A DNA stretch of 17,454 nucleotides from an uncultured Bacteroidales bacterium (GCA_937901225.1 CALCGX010000108.1:1-17454); one strand, 5' to 3'; positions 6,836-14,128 are shown, counted from the stretch's first letter. Made by a program: numbers and translations. The notes: generated by a model from the letters alone, not told the origin.

Positions 6836-7264
6836 ATGGAAAGTATTAAAGTCGTTTTTATTATTTTGGCATTCGCAACGCTATGTGTGTCTTGTCAAAA
6901 AGAACCTCAGGCAATAGCATTTATTACCAATAAAGTAAATACCCCTATTATGCTTTATTCCGAAAGTGATTCGATATTCTTATATCCATTACAACGAACC
7001 TACTTAGCACATATTGGAGTGGAGAATAGACAAATCTACTCGTGTGACGGTTTTAGTTTGTTCGACCCAATAACAAGAATGGGGATATTGGATACTATAT
7101 ATGATGTTCCTGAGCAATATGGCATGTTTCTAGCTGACTTGAACAATTATATGCATCTAATTGGTGCGGAATCAGGTATTAACTCGGGAACAACATACGA
7201 ACATAGCAGTTACGACTATTCTTTGAGAGCAGATTTCGTGGAAAAAATTATTAATGGGAAGTAA
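6836..7264 (+). CDS. Small lipoprotein of unknown function (142 aa)
   Basis: Function not recognised. The signal sequence MESIKVVFIILAFATLCVSC ends at Cys20, giving a lipoprotein, although position -3 is Cys rather than Leu. The mature part (about 122 residues) starts with a beta-rich stretch (AIAFITNKVNTPIMLYSESDSIFLYPLQRTYL shortened here to its ends AIAFITN and YPLQRTYL), suggesting a small Ig-like or lipocalin-like fold. It ends with a charged tail (FVEKIINGK). It is the last gene of the three-gene operon, 33 bp after the previous lipoprotein and 35 bp before a strong intrinsic terminator. Conservation of export signals in all three operon members points to an envelope-located complex or sensing module. 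Confidence 0.72.
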   Translation: MESIKVVFIILAFATLCVSCQKEPQAIAFITNKVNTPIMLYSESDSIFLYPLQRTYLAHIGVENRQIYSCDGFSLFDPITRMGILDTIYDVPEQYGMFLADLNNYMHLIGAESGINSGTTYEHSSYDYSLRADFVEKIINGK

Positions 7265-7299
7265 GATTGTTCATACTACGATAGGTAGCCGCCATTTTC

Positions 7300-7333
7300 A
7301 GAGAGTCTAAGTAATAACTTAGGCTCTCTTTAT
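7300..7333 (+). terminator. Intrinsic terminator of the exported-protein operon
   Basis: A 13-bp stem (7300-7312 with 7317-7329, one G-U pair) with an AATA loop is followed by a T-rich tract (TTTATTG). The opposite side is not T-rich enough to terminate minus-strand transcription. Confidence 0.85.
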
Positions 7334-7495
7334 TGTCTGGAAAACCTGTGTACGGCGGCATTTTGTGCATCTTCCAATTTACATTTTGATATAATAGCGT
7401 GATGGATAAAGACAACTAAGAGCTACTGTTGTGATAGAGTTAGGCGATAGATGTGCTTATTTTATTTTATGCTCATGCTAATTCCTCAGAGTGGG

Positions 7496-7561
7496 GACTC
7501 TTCGGGCATTTCGCTCGGAGTGCGTTCCGTCGCACTCCTTCAGGTCACGTGGTCCGAAGTC
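7496..7561. repeat. Nested hairpin element
   Basis: An outer arm CTTCGG (7500-7505) pairs with CCGAAG (7554-7559), extended by GA/TC past a two-base bulge. It encloses a perfect 8-bp stem GGAGTGCG (7517-7524) with CGCACTCC (7531-7538). No T-tract follows. It resembles a folded dispersed repeat more than a terminator. Confidence 0.5.
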
Positions 7562-7587
7562 AACTTGAGAGCGACCTAATACAGCTA

Positions 7588-7609
7588 CAGAAAGCCCACA
7601 GAAAGCCCA
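7588..7609. repeat. Perfect 11-bp tandem duplication
   Basis: CAGAAAGCCCA occurs twice with no gap in the spacer between the convergent operons. Confidence 0.8.
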
Positions 7610-7681
7610 CCGATGTCCTAGAGATCTCCTATGGTGGTCCCGAAACTAGTAGGGAATTTGAAGGGATTATTAGAAAGATAT

Positions 7682-8440
7682 CTATCGGATATAAATATCT
7701 TCGGGATATTCTACATGCGTGAGGAATAGCCCTTCAGCAGGGGCTGAGTCGCCTGCTGCGCAGCGGTTGTGCTGCGTGATGACCTCGGCAAACTGCTCCT
7801 TAGTCATCTTACCACGACCGACTTCAAACAATGTACCTACTACCGCACGCACCATATTACGCAGAAAACGGTCAGCAGCGATAGTGAATACGGCATGTCC
7901 GTTGCCCAGTTCACGCCACTCTGCACGTGTAAGGTCGCAAATCGTGGTCTTCACATCCGTATTCGTGCGGCAGAATGAAGCAAAGTCCTGTTTGCCAATC
8001 AATAATTGCGCTGCCTCGTTCATGGCCGCAAAGTCCAATCCTGGACGTATGCGTGTGGCTTGTGTGCAAAGGAACGGATCTTTGTGATCCACTACATGAT
8101 ATTCGTAAGTACGGCGTACTGCATCGAAACGAGCATGAGCGTCGTCTTTTACGGGATAGATATCAAAGATAGCGATGGAATTGGGCAAAATGCCGTTGAG
8201 GCGAAATACGAGCCTTTCGCCTTCTCGCCTCATTGCCTCTTCACCTATATCGAAATGCGCAAACATCTCTCGGGCATGGACACCTGCGTCGGTGCGACCA
8301 GCGAATGTGAGAGGAACCTCCTCGCGGAAGATCATAGCCAATGCCTGCTCCATTGTTTCTTGAACAGTAATGCCATTGGGCTGGCGTTGTGAGCCGTGAA
8401 AGGCAGTACCATCATATGCAAAGCGGATGAAATAGCGCAT
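7682..8440 (-). CDS. truA: tRNA pseudouridine synthase A
   Basis: Isomerises uridines 38-40 in the anticodon arm of tRNAs to pseudouridine, in the cytoplasm. The 252-residue length is normal. It begins with the typical beta strand MRYFIRFAYDGTAFHGSQRQPN. The catalytic motif FAGRTDAGVHA contains the nucleophile Asp51. Family signatures ARFDAVRRTYEYH, DFASFCRTNTDVKTTICDL and RFLRNMVRAVVGTLFEVGRGK follow, and the C-terminus ends LFLTHVEYPEDI as in other Bacteroidales TruA proteins. Residues about 66-76 (GEEAMRREGER), between the AHFD strand and the FRLNGILP segment, are encoded by an octamer tandem array (8214-8247), and the loop seems slightly longer than usual. It is the last gene of the six-gene minus-strand cluster, 41 bp after the flippase gene. 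Confidence 0.97.
   Translation of the reverse strand: MRYFIRFAYDGTAFHGSQRQPNGITVQETMEQALAMIFREEVPLTFAGRTDAGVHAREMFAHFDIGEEAMRREGERLVFRLNGILPNSIAIFDIYPVKDDAHARFDAVRRTYEYHVVDHKDPFLCTQATRIRPGLDFAAMNEAAQLLIGKQDFASFCRTNTDVKTTICDLTRAEWRELGNGHAVFTIAADRFLRNMVRAVVGTLFEVGRGKMTKEQFAEVITQHNRCAAGDSAPAEGLFLTHVEYPEDIYIR
8209..8247. repeat. Octamer tandem array inside truA
   Basis: After CGAG and one base come units CTTTCGC, CTTCTCGC, CTCATTGC and CTCTTCAC, then CTA (plus-strand reading, antisense to truA). It is the same family, length and flanks as the array at 832-870. Confidence 0.75.
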
Positions 8441-8444
8441 GTTC

Positions 8445-8499
8445 TGTTTAGTGGACGCCCTAAAGGGCTACTGTTTAGTGATTAATGTTTAGTGATGAA
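8445..8499. repeat. TGTTTAGTG repeats across the flippase-truA junction
   Basis: TGTTTAGTG occurs at 8445-8453, then as two 14-bp units TGTTTAGTGATTAA (8472-8485) and TGTTTAGTGATGAA (8486-8499). A small palindrome GCCCTAAAGGGC lies between them. The stop and last five codons of the minus-strand flippase (FITKH) lie in the 14-bp units. Confidence 0.75.
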
Positions 8500-9990
8500 T
8501 GACTGGATTTGCTGGTTGATTTCGGGAGAGAGGTTCTTGAACCATGCCACGGCGCAACCTCCACCGATAAGTACCAAGGAGCGAATAATACTACTGAGCC
8601 ATATATTATGGATAGGCAAGTATGTTTGCCATAGGAAATTCAAATTGAGTATCACCACAATCAGCAGCAGAATCTTCGCGTGCTGGCGCGTGAACGTAGG
8701 CGCATGGAGCGTAAGACGTACTGTGAGTGTGATAAGTAGGAAGTAAAGGGCATAAGCAATCAAGTTGCTCACTGCCGCTCCATCCATACCAAAATGTGGG
8801 ATTAGTAAATTGTTGAGTCCAATGGATGAGGCGGTTAGGATGAATGAAAACAATAGTGAGAATGCGTAGAAACGCGAATAGTTGAGTGCGGAAGATGTGA
8901 AGGTACATACCGCAATAAACAATTGGCTTGTTGCTAATATCAATACCACTTGACGTGCAGAGGCATATGTTTCGCCGTTAGGGAGGATATGGAAAATAAG
9001 GTCAATATTGAGCCAAATCACACAAAGGATGATTCCGCCTACAAGTAGCAATGTACTACTGACTTGCTGCATAAGGTGGGCTGCCTCGTGTTGGTTATTC
9101 TCTTTGATAGCCGTCGCCAGTTGTGGTGCCGCAATAGCAGCCATCGAACGATAAGGGATGCTAACCATCACTGCAATATAGGTGGCAACAGCGAAGATGC
9201 CCGTATAGCTGAGTCCCATCTCTGCGGTGATGAAGAATGATGAAAGGGTAGGGGCTAACACCGAAGCCACTGCGGAGATGAGTAGGAAACCCGTGTATAG
9301 CAAATATTGTCGTACCAATGAGCGATTGCTACGCAGGAAATTCCAATCTGGGCGCAACGATACCTCTCCCAATGAGAATAAGTAGCCCATGTTGCAGAGC
9401 ATTGCCACGGCATACACGCTGCACAGTGCCACAACAAAACCATCTATATCCACTACGCGAAAGGCGTAGAGTAGATATACCACCAACAAACCGATGCGCG
9501 TGATAAGCTCGCGTACTGCACGAGGCACTACGATATGCATGCGCACGTTGGCATTGGTTTCGAATACGGTCTGGTAGAGCATAAAGAACGCCATCGGAAG
9601 CACCATATAGTAGTACTCTACAAACAATGGTGACTTCTCGCCAAACCATTGACTAAGAGGTGTATAGCATGCGCAGTAAATAGCTGTAAAGAGTGCAAAG
9701 CCTATCAAAGGTACAATCAGCGTCCAGAAGAAAAATCCATGCTCATCTTGGCTCTTGGTTCCTTGTTCTTGACTCCTGAAATGCGGATAAAACCGAATAA
9801 TGGAGGAGGAAGTGCCCAATTGGGCAAGTCCGATAAATAGTGTGGCAGCATCTACCAATACACGCGCCAAACCAATCTCTTCTGCTGAGAGGAAGCGCGT
9901 AAGTACGAAGAACGTAGTAACAAAGCCCACCGCCACCCCAAGATAGGTGACGATGGTGCCTTGAATACTCTGTTTGGCGATGATGCCCAT
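8482..9990 (-). CDS. Wzx-type polysaccharide/oligosaccharide flippase (MOP superfamily)
   Basis: A 502-residue inner-membrane protein with about 12-14 hydrophobic helices over nearly its whole length. It is typical of the polysaccharide-transporter branch of the MOP/MATE superfamily that flips lipid-linked saccharides to the periplasmic face. The N-terminus (MGIIAKQSIQGTIVTYLGVA, then FVLTRFLSAEEIGLARVLVD) is characteristic of Bacteroidales members. The loop between helices 2 and 3 (about residues 71-82, SQEQGTKSQDE) is encoded by a 7-bp tandem array and is unusually polar. Fourteen bp separate it from the upstream FKBP gene, with no promoter visible between. No glycosyltransferase genes lie near, so the substrate cannot be inferred; it may be a housekeeping rather than capsule-locus flippase. 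Confidence 0.88.
   Translation of the reverse strand: MGIIAKQSIQGTIVTYLGVAVGFVTTFFVLTRFLSAEEIGLARVLVDAATLFIGLAQLGTSSSIIRFYPHFRSQEQGTKSQDEHGFFFWTLIVPLIGFALFTAIYCACYTPLSQWFGEKSPLFVEYYYMVLPMAFFMLYQTVFETNANVRMHIVVPRAVRELITRIGLLVVYLLYAFRVVDIDGFVVALCSVYAVAMLCNMGYLFSLGEVSLRPDWNFLRSNRSLVRQYLLYTGFLLISAVASVLAPTLSSFFITAEMGLSYTGIFAVATYIAVMVSIPYRSMAAIAAPQLATAIKENNQHEAAHLMQQVSSTLLLVGGIILCVIWLNIDLIFHILPNGETYASARQVVLILATSQLFIAVCTFTSSALNYSRFYAFSLLFSFILTASSIGLNNLLIPHFGMDGAAVSNLIAYALYFLLITLTVRLTLHAPTFTRQHAKILLLIVVILNLNFLWQTYLPIHNIWLSSIIRSLVLIGGGCAVAWFKNLSPEINQQIQSFITKH
9746..9780. repeat. Five 7-bp units inside the flippase gene
   Basis: Plus-strand units TCTTGGC, TCTTGGT, TCCTTGT, TCTTGAC and TCCTGAA, about TCTTGRY. 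They encode residues about 71-82 in the predicted cytoplasmic loop between helices 2 and 3. Confidence 0.75.
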
Positions 9991-10004
9991 GTTAACAGTT
10001 GATA

Positions 10005-11261
10005 TTACTTCTCGATACCGAGTAATTCTACCTCGAAGATGAGGGTAGAATATGGAGGGATAGAGCCTGCTTGTTGCGCGCCATAACCCAATTCTTGTGG
10101 GATATAGAAGCGGAACTTACTGCCTACAGGCATGAGTTGCAAACCTTCGGTCCAACCCTTGATTACTTGGTTCAAACCAAATGATGTAGGCTGGCCACGC
10201 TCAACGCTGCTATCAAATACGGTGCCATCAATCAATGTACCATGATAGTGAACTTTCACACGGTCGGTAGCAGCAGGTTTTTTGCCACGAGCCATCTTCA
10301 ATACCTCATATTGCAAACCGCTCTCGGTTACTTTCACACCCTCTTTAAGTGCATTCTCAGCCAAGAACTTCTCGCCGTCCTCTTTCACTGAACCATACTT
10401 GATATTGTTCATGGTGTTTTGGATGTACTCGCCTGCTTGTGTACCGTCCATTTGTTCGGTGAAGCCGAGCAAACCATTGATGAAACCTTGTTTGATAAGC
10501 ACGAAGTCGGTAGCCAAACTTGGCTCGCCAATCAAACCTTGTGCTTCTTGATCTTTGATGTTTTTACCGATTTGCTCACCCATGTTCACGATTTGTGGGT
10601 TCTTTACGTTGCTCTTCAAACCTTTGTTGATGTTGGTGATGAAATCTTTAGTCATTTGACCTGTAGAATCCATGAGCAATACGTAACGAGCAATCTCGTC
10701 GCCATTGAGGTAACCGAATGCGTAGTTGATACTATCGTTTTGGGTGTTGAGGGCGATGGTTTTTACCTTGTAGATGCACTTGCCTTTCACTACTTTGCCT
10801 GGCTCAATACTATCGTTGAGCGCAGAAGCCGCTTGATATTGTGCTTGGAAGTAGTTGCGTGCATCTTCTGCCTTCATCACGGTGGTGTCATGACGCAAAC
10901 CGTTTACCAATCCTTGGAAGAAAATCTTTTGGTTGATAGCCCATGCTGGATTGTCTGCCAAACCATTTTTCTCTGCATTCTTGATAGCGTGACCGATGTT
11001 GCGACCGATGTTACCTGCCTCGCTGAGTTCTTCGATAGCACCGTCATAACCACGTTGGAGTGCATCAATAAACTCGGTAACGGTCTCCATCGAAGAATCG
11101 TTGCGGAGTTGATACATCTTCATTTGTGCACCGTTCACCAAGCCCAATGCATAGTTCATACTGTCGTTTTGGTTAGTGAGAGCAACGGTCTTGCCTGTGT
11201 AAGTGTTGCCACACGAAATCATTGCCATTGCAGCAATGAGGATAATTGCTAATTTTTTCAT
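10005..11261 (-). CDS. FKBP-type peptidyl-prolyl isomerase lipoprotein with duplicated N-terminal domain
   Basis: A 418-residue envelope prolyl isomerase. ATG at 11261 is preferred over an upstream start (11294) because it begins a lipoprotein signal (MKKLAIILIAAMAMISC, Cys17) and avoids overlap with the neighbouring gene. Two homologous helical domains follow, each opening with a matching phrase (ALTNQNDSMNYALG, about residue 24; ALNTQNDSINYAFG, about residue 167). They resemble the FKBP N-terminal dimerisation domain present once in FkpA and Mip. The C-terminal catalytic FKBP domain (about 300-418) shows VKVHYHGTLIDGTVFDSS, GLNQVIKGWTEGLQLM, GSKFRFYIP, YGAQQAGSIPP and LIFEVELLGIE, with the usual pocket residues. 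It is 25 bp downstream of a cytoplasmic FKBP paralogue with a very similar catalytic domain. The likely role is folding of exported proteins. The duplicated domain is the unusual feature. Confidence 0.92.
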   Translation of the reverse strand: MKKLAIILIAAMAMISCGNTYTGKTVALTNQNDSMNYALGLVNGAQMKMYQLRNDSSMETVTEFIDALQRGYDGAIEELSEAGNIGRNIGHAIKNAEKNGLADNPAWAINQKIFFQGLVNGLRHDTTVMKAEDARNYFQAQYQAASALNDSIEPGKVVKGKCIYKVKTIALNTQNDSINYAFGYLNGDEIARYVLLMDSTGQMTKDFITNINKGLKSNVKNPQIVNMGEQIGKNIKDQEAQGLIGEPSLATDFVLIKQGFINGLLGFTEQMDGTQAGEYIQNTMNNIKYGSVKEDGEKFLAENALKEGVKVTESGLQYEVLKMARGKKPAATDRVKVHYHGTLIDGTVFDSSVERGQPTSFGLNQVIKGWTEGLQLMPVGSKFRFYIPQELGYGAQQAGSIPPYSTLIFEVELLGIEK

Positions 11262-11286
11262 TGTTAATTGTTTATTTTGTAGTTGA

Positions 11287-11871
11287 TTATTCAATTCCGA
11301 GCAACTCTACGGTGAAGATCAATGCTGCGTATGGAGGGATGTTTGCACCTGCACCACGCTCGCCGTAAGCCAATTGGTATGGCAAGTAGAGTTTGTATTT
11401 GCTGCCGATAGACATGAGTTGAAGACCCTCTGTCCAACCTTTGATGACTTGGTTGAGACCAAAAGTGATGCTCTCGCCACGCTTGTAGCTGCTATCGAAT
11501 ACTGTGCCATCAATCAATGTACCCTCGTAGTGTACGCGCACTTTATCGGTTGCTTTTGGCTTTTGACCGATAGTTGCCTCCAATACTTCGTATTGCAAAC
11601 CGCTCTCAGTTACTTTCACGCCTTCGCGCTTAGCGTTCTCTGCGAGGAATGCCTCGCCTGCTGCTTTTGCTTCGCCAGCAATTTTTTGCTCTAATTCGCT
11701 GAAGAACTTACCCAACACTTGTTGCGCCTCTTGGTAAGAGATTTGTGGTTGGTTCTTCTCCAATACATCTTTGATACCTGCTGCCAAATCAGCATATTCC
11801 AGGGAAGTAACACCACTTCCCATCAAGTTCTGACCCATGCTAAGGCCAATTGCATAACTAATTTTGTCCAT
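11287..11871 (-). CDS. FKBP-type peptidyl-prolyl isomerase, cytoplasmic (FklB/Mip-like)
   Basis: A 194-residue prolyl cis-trans isomerase without a signal peptide (it begins MDKISYAIGLSMGQNL, the conserved start of the FKBP N-terminal domain), hence cytoplasmic. Residues 1-75 form the helical dimerisation domain. A linker helix (KIAGEAKAAGEAFLAENAKR) leads to the catalytic domain at about 85-194: VRVHYEGTLIDGTVFDSS, GLNQVIKGWTEGLQLM, YGERGAGANIPPYAALIF. The last 110 residues are close to those of the adjacent lipoprotein FKBP, indicating a local duplication followed by gain of an export signal and extra domain in one copy. It starts 6 bp after ribE, so the genes are translationally close. Start choice is clear. 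Confidence 0.95.
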   Translation of the reverse strand: MDKISYAIGLSMGQNLMGSGVTSLEYADLAAGIKDVLEKNQPQISYQEAQQVLGKFFSELEQKIAGEAKAAGEAFLAENAKREGVKVTESGLQYEVLEATIGQKPKATDKVRVHYEGTLIDGTVFDSSYKRGESITFGLNQVIKGWTEGLQLMSIGSKYKLYLPYQLAYGERGAGANIPPYAALIFTVELLGIE

Positions 11872-11877
11872 TTCTTG

Positions 11878-12495
11878 TTATTGTATTAATTGATTCATTC
11901 TTGTGATATATTTCCCGATAATATCGAACTCCAAGTTCACTTGTGTGCCCACTTCGATATACTTAAAATTGGTATTGTCGTGGGTATATGGGATAATGCA
12001 TACGCTCACATACCCCTTGCCGTCCACCACATCGGGTTCGCATACGGTCAGACTCACGCCGTTGATACTTACTGATCCCTTATCCACGCAGAAATAGCCA
12101 CGCATAGCCATCTCCTTGGTGCTCTCATATTCAAATCGGTAGTACCAGCTGCCCTCTGTCTCTTTCACTTCCACGCAACGCGCCGTCTGATCCACATGCC
12201 CTTGCACGATATGTCCGTCCAAACGCTCGCCCAGCAGCATACTGCGCTCCAAGTTTACCCAGTCGCCTTCTTTCGCTTCGCCGAGGTTGGTGCGGTTGAG
12301 GGTTTCTTGCATCGCGGTCACGGTATAGAGGTCGCCCTCCATCTTTACCACCGTCAAGCACACGCCATTGTGTGCGATGGATTGGTCAATCTTCAGCGGC
12401 TCGCCGTAAGGGTTGCGCAAAGTGAAGTGTTTGTTGGTTTGTTCTTGCTCAATCTTCACGATTTGAGCCATCGTTTCTACTATTCCTGAAAACAT
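11878..12495 (-). CDS. ribE: Riboflavin synthase, alpha subunit
   Basis: Cytoplasmic enzyme that dismutates two molecules of 6,7-dimethyl-8-ribityllumazine to riboflavin and the pyrimidine precursor. The 205-residue protein has the expected two tandem lumazine-binding barrels. The first begins MFSGIVETMAQI and includes HNGVCLTV, LNRTNLG and the inter-barrel RLDGHIVQGHVD (about 91-102). The second includes GSVSINGVSLTV and the substrate-loop IIPYTHDNTNF. Only 3 bp separate it from the upstream flippase gene and 6 bp from the downstream FKBP gene, so it is in the middle of a polycistron. No other rib genes lie in the window and no FMN riboswitch is seen in front of the operon, so flavin-dependent control is not evident. 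Confidence 0.97.
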   Translation of the reverse strand: MFSGIVETMAQIVKIEQEQTNKHFTLRNPYGEPLKIDQSIAHNGVCLTVVKMEGDLYTVTAMQETLNRTNLGEAKEGDWVNLERSMLLGERLDGHIVQGHVDQTARCVEVKETEGSWYYRFEYESTKEMAMRGYFCVDKGSVSINGVSLTVCEPDVVDGKGYVSVCIIPYTHDNTNFKYIEVGTQVNLEFDIIGKYITRMNQLIQ

Positions 12496-12498
12496 ATA

Positions 12499-13998
12499 TT
12501 ATTTTTTCTTAATCAATGTCCGTCCATCCAAACGATAGAAGAGCACACAGTATATAACAAAGAGTACACTTCCTACACCCATTTGTGCCCATTCGTTCAT
12601 TGGCAACAACTGTGCCAAACCGTAATATACTGCCAAAAGTGTCACTACGAGTAGGGTATATATGCCAATTCGGCACAAATCGTATGGTATCTCTAGATGT
12701 TTGCGTCCAATAAAATACGACAGCAGCATGATCACCAAATAGCATACCGTACTGCTCGCTGCCGAAGCTACATAGCCAATGCGTGGCACAAATACTGCCT
12801 GCAAGCCAAAGGTAATCACTACTCCTATCAACGAGAAATACGCGCCCCATTGCGTTTTATCGGTCAATTTATACCAAAAACTGAGATTGAAATACACACC
12901 TTGGAAGATATACGTCCAGAGTACAATAGGCACAATCTTCAATCCTTCCCAATACGAGGGGGCAATGATAAACTTCAGCAAATCCAAGTAGAAGATCATG
13001 CCCAGCAGGATCATATACGAGAAGATGATATAATATTTCATCGCATCGGCGTATGCCTCCACCGACTCTCTGTCTTTGTGCTTGGCAAATACAAACGGCT
13101 CATACGCATAGCGGAACGCCTGCGTGAACATCATCATCACCATTGCCACCTTGAAGCACGCACCGTAGATGCCCAACTGCGCTTGCGCATCCGCTCCATC
13201 GTAGAAGAATGGAAACAATATCCTGTCCAAAGTCTGGTTCATGATACCGCACACACCCAACACCAACAATGGCAATGAGTACCGAAGCATCTGCTTGAGC
13301 AATCCCCAAGAAAATATACCTTTAGAACCCTTAGAACCTTTAAAACCCTCTATAACTGCTGGAAGCAAAAATAGCGTTTGTATTCCCGTTGCCAAGATAT
13401 TCGCCACAAACACATATCCCACGCCGTAGTCAGCATTGTACCACGCCGAGATAATCCCCCAGTCTTGTATCTTCGGACAAAGTACGAGGAAGAATAGGTT
13501 GAGAACGATATTCAGGAATACGAATAGCAGTTTCAATGCAGCAAACTGCAATGGGCGTTTCTTGTAGCGCAAGTATGCAAACGGAATACTGGCAAACGCA
13601 TCCATGGCCACAACAATGCCCAGCAATGCAATAAACTCGCTATGAGCAGGATATCCCAACGCGTTGGCAATCGGTACTTGGCATACCACACACGCTACAG
13701 CAAACAATAGCGATGTCGTGAACAATGCTATCAGCGAGGTGCTATATACCGTCTGTGCATTCTCGCCCTCTTTGTTGGCAAAGCGGAAGAAGCCCGTCTC
13801 CATGCCGTAGGTAAGGATCACCAAGAGTAGTGCCGTCCATGCATAGAGGTTGGTGACGATACCATAATCCGACTGCTGTTGCAGCACATAGGTGTATAGC
13901 GGCACCAGCATCCAATTGAGGAACTTGCCAACAATCGAAGAAACGCCATAGATAGCAGTCTCTTTCGCCAATATTTTCATTTGTAGGTTACTACTCAT
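12499..13998 (-). CDS. Wzx-like polysaccharide flippase (MOP superfamily), second copy
   Basis: A 499-residue polytopic membrane protein with about 14 predicted helices. The N-terminus (LAKETAIYGVSSIVGKFLNW, then LVPLYTYVL) and ETGFFRFANKE are typical of a conserved Bacteroidota flippase group that is distinct from the flippase at 8482-9990. It would move lipid-linked glycans across the inner membrane. The loop joining the two six-helix lobes (about residues 218-227) reads FKGSKGSKG and is encoded by in-frame 9-bp tandem units. It is the first gene of the minus-strand cluster, with a promoter at 14057-14087 and a leader of about 50 nt. An alternative internal Met at residue 7 (MKILAKE) is possible. 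The substrate is unknown. Confidence 0.88.
   Translation of the reverse strand: MSSNLQMKILAKETAIYGVSSIVGKFLNWMLVPLYTYVLQQQSDYGIVTNLYAWTALLLVILTYGMETGFFRFANKEGENAQTVYSTSLIALFTTSLLFAVACVVCQVPIANALGYPAHSEFIALLGIVVAMDAFASIPFAYLRYKKRPLQFAALKLLFVFLNIVLNLFFLVLCPKIQDWGIISAWYNADYGVGYVFVANILATGIQTLFLLPAVIEGFKGSKGSKGIFSWGLLKQMLRYSLPLLVLGVCGIMNQTLDRILFPFFYDGADAQAQLGIYGACFKVAMVMMMFTQAFRYAYEPFVFAKHKDRESVEAYADAMKYYIIFSYMILLGMIFYLDLLKFIIAPSYWEGLKIVPIVLWTYIFQGVYFNLSFWYKLTDKTQWGAYFSLIGVVITFGLQAVFVPRIGYVASAASSTVCYLVIMLLSYFIGRKHLEIPYDLCRIGIYTLLVVTLLAVYYGLAQLLPMNEWAQMGVGSVLFVIYCVLFYRLDGRTLIKKK
13319..13345. repeat. Three in-frame 9-bp units inside the first flippase gene
   Basis: Plus-strand units CCTTTAGAA, CCCTTAGAA and CCTTTAAAA. 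Because 9 is a multiple of 3, they translate as a Gly-Ser/Phe-Lys tripeptide repeat in the central cytoplasmic loop of the flippase. Confidence 0.75.
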
Positions 13999-14056
13999 TC
14001 GAACAATCTTTTTTCTCGCTTTTTGGGCAACATTACCATATGCACATAAAACGCTG

Positions 14057-14087
14057 CAAAGATACTACTTTTTTCTCATTCTACCAA
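14057..14087 (-). promoter_or_regulatory. Promoter of the six-gene minus-strand cluster
   Basis: On the minus strand, TTG (14085-14087), 20 bp, then TATCTTTG (14064-14057) match the Bacteroidota pattern. The transcript would start near 14050, about 50 nt before the flippase ATG at 13998. No comparable promoter was found in the short gaps between the following five genes. Confidence 0.78.
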
Positions 14088-14128
14088 ATTTTCATTCAAA
14101 ATTCCATTGGGTATTTCAAAGCATTTTT

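Larger units (their letters stand above)
7334..7681. other. Gene-free stretch between convergent operons
   Basis: No convincing gene is seen. A plus-strand frame at 7453-7722 has no recognisable motif, runs through the hairpin and tandem repeats, and overlaps the 3' end of truA. The stretch holds a nested hairpin (7496-7561) and an 11-bp direct duplication (7588-7609). It may be a decayed remnant or a repeat insertion site. Confidence 0.6.

Noticed and set aside
7453..7722. Plus-strand open frame of 89 codons
   Set aside because: It has no recognisable motif, runs through the nested hairpin and the 11-bp duplication, and overlaps the 3' end of truA. It is more likely a chance frame.
10419..11252. 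Long plus-strand frame of 277 codons opposite the FKBP lipoprotein gene
   Set aside because: It is a shadow of a securely identified minus-strand gene; its translation is Cys/Val-rich with no family features.
13999..14056. FMN riboswitch in front of the flippase-ribE operon
   Set aside because: The leader is only about 50 nt and AT-rich, without the long multi-stem conserved RFN element; it is too short to hold one.
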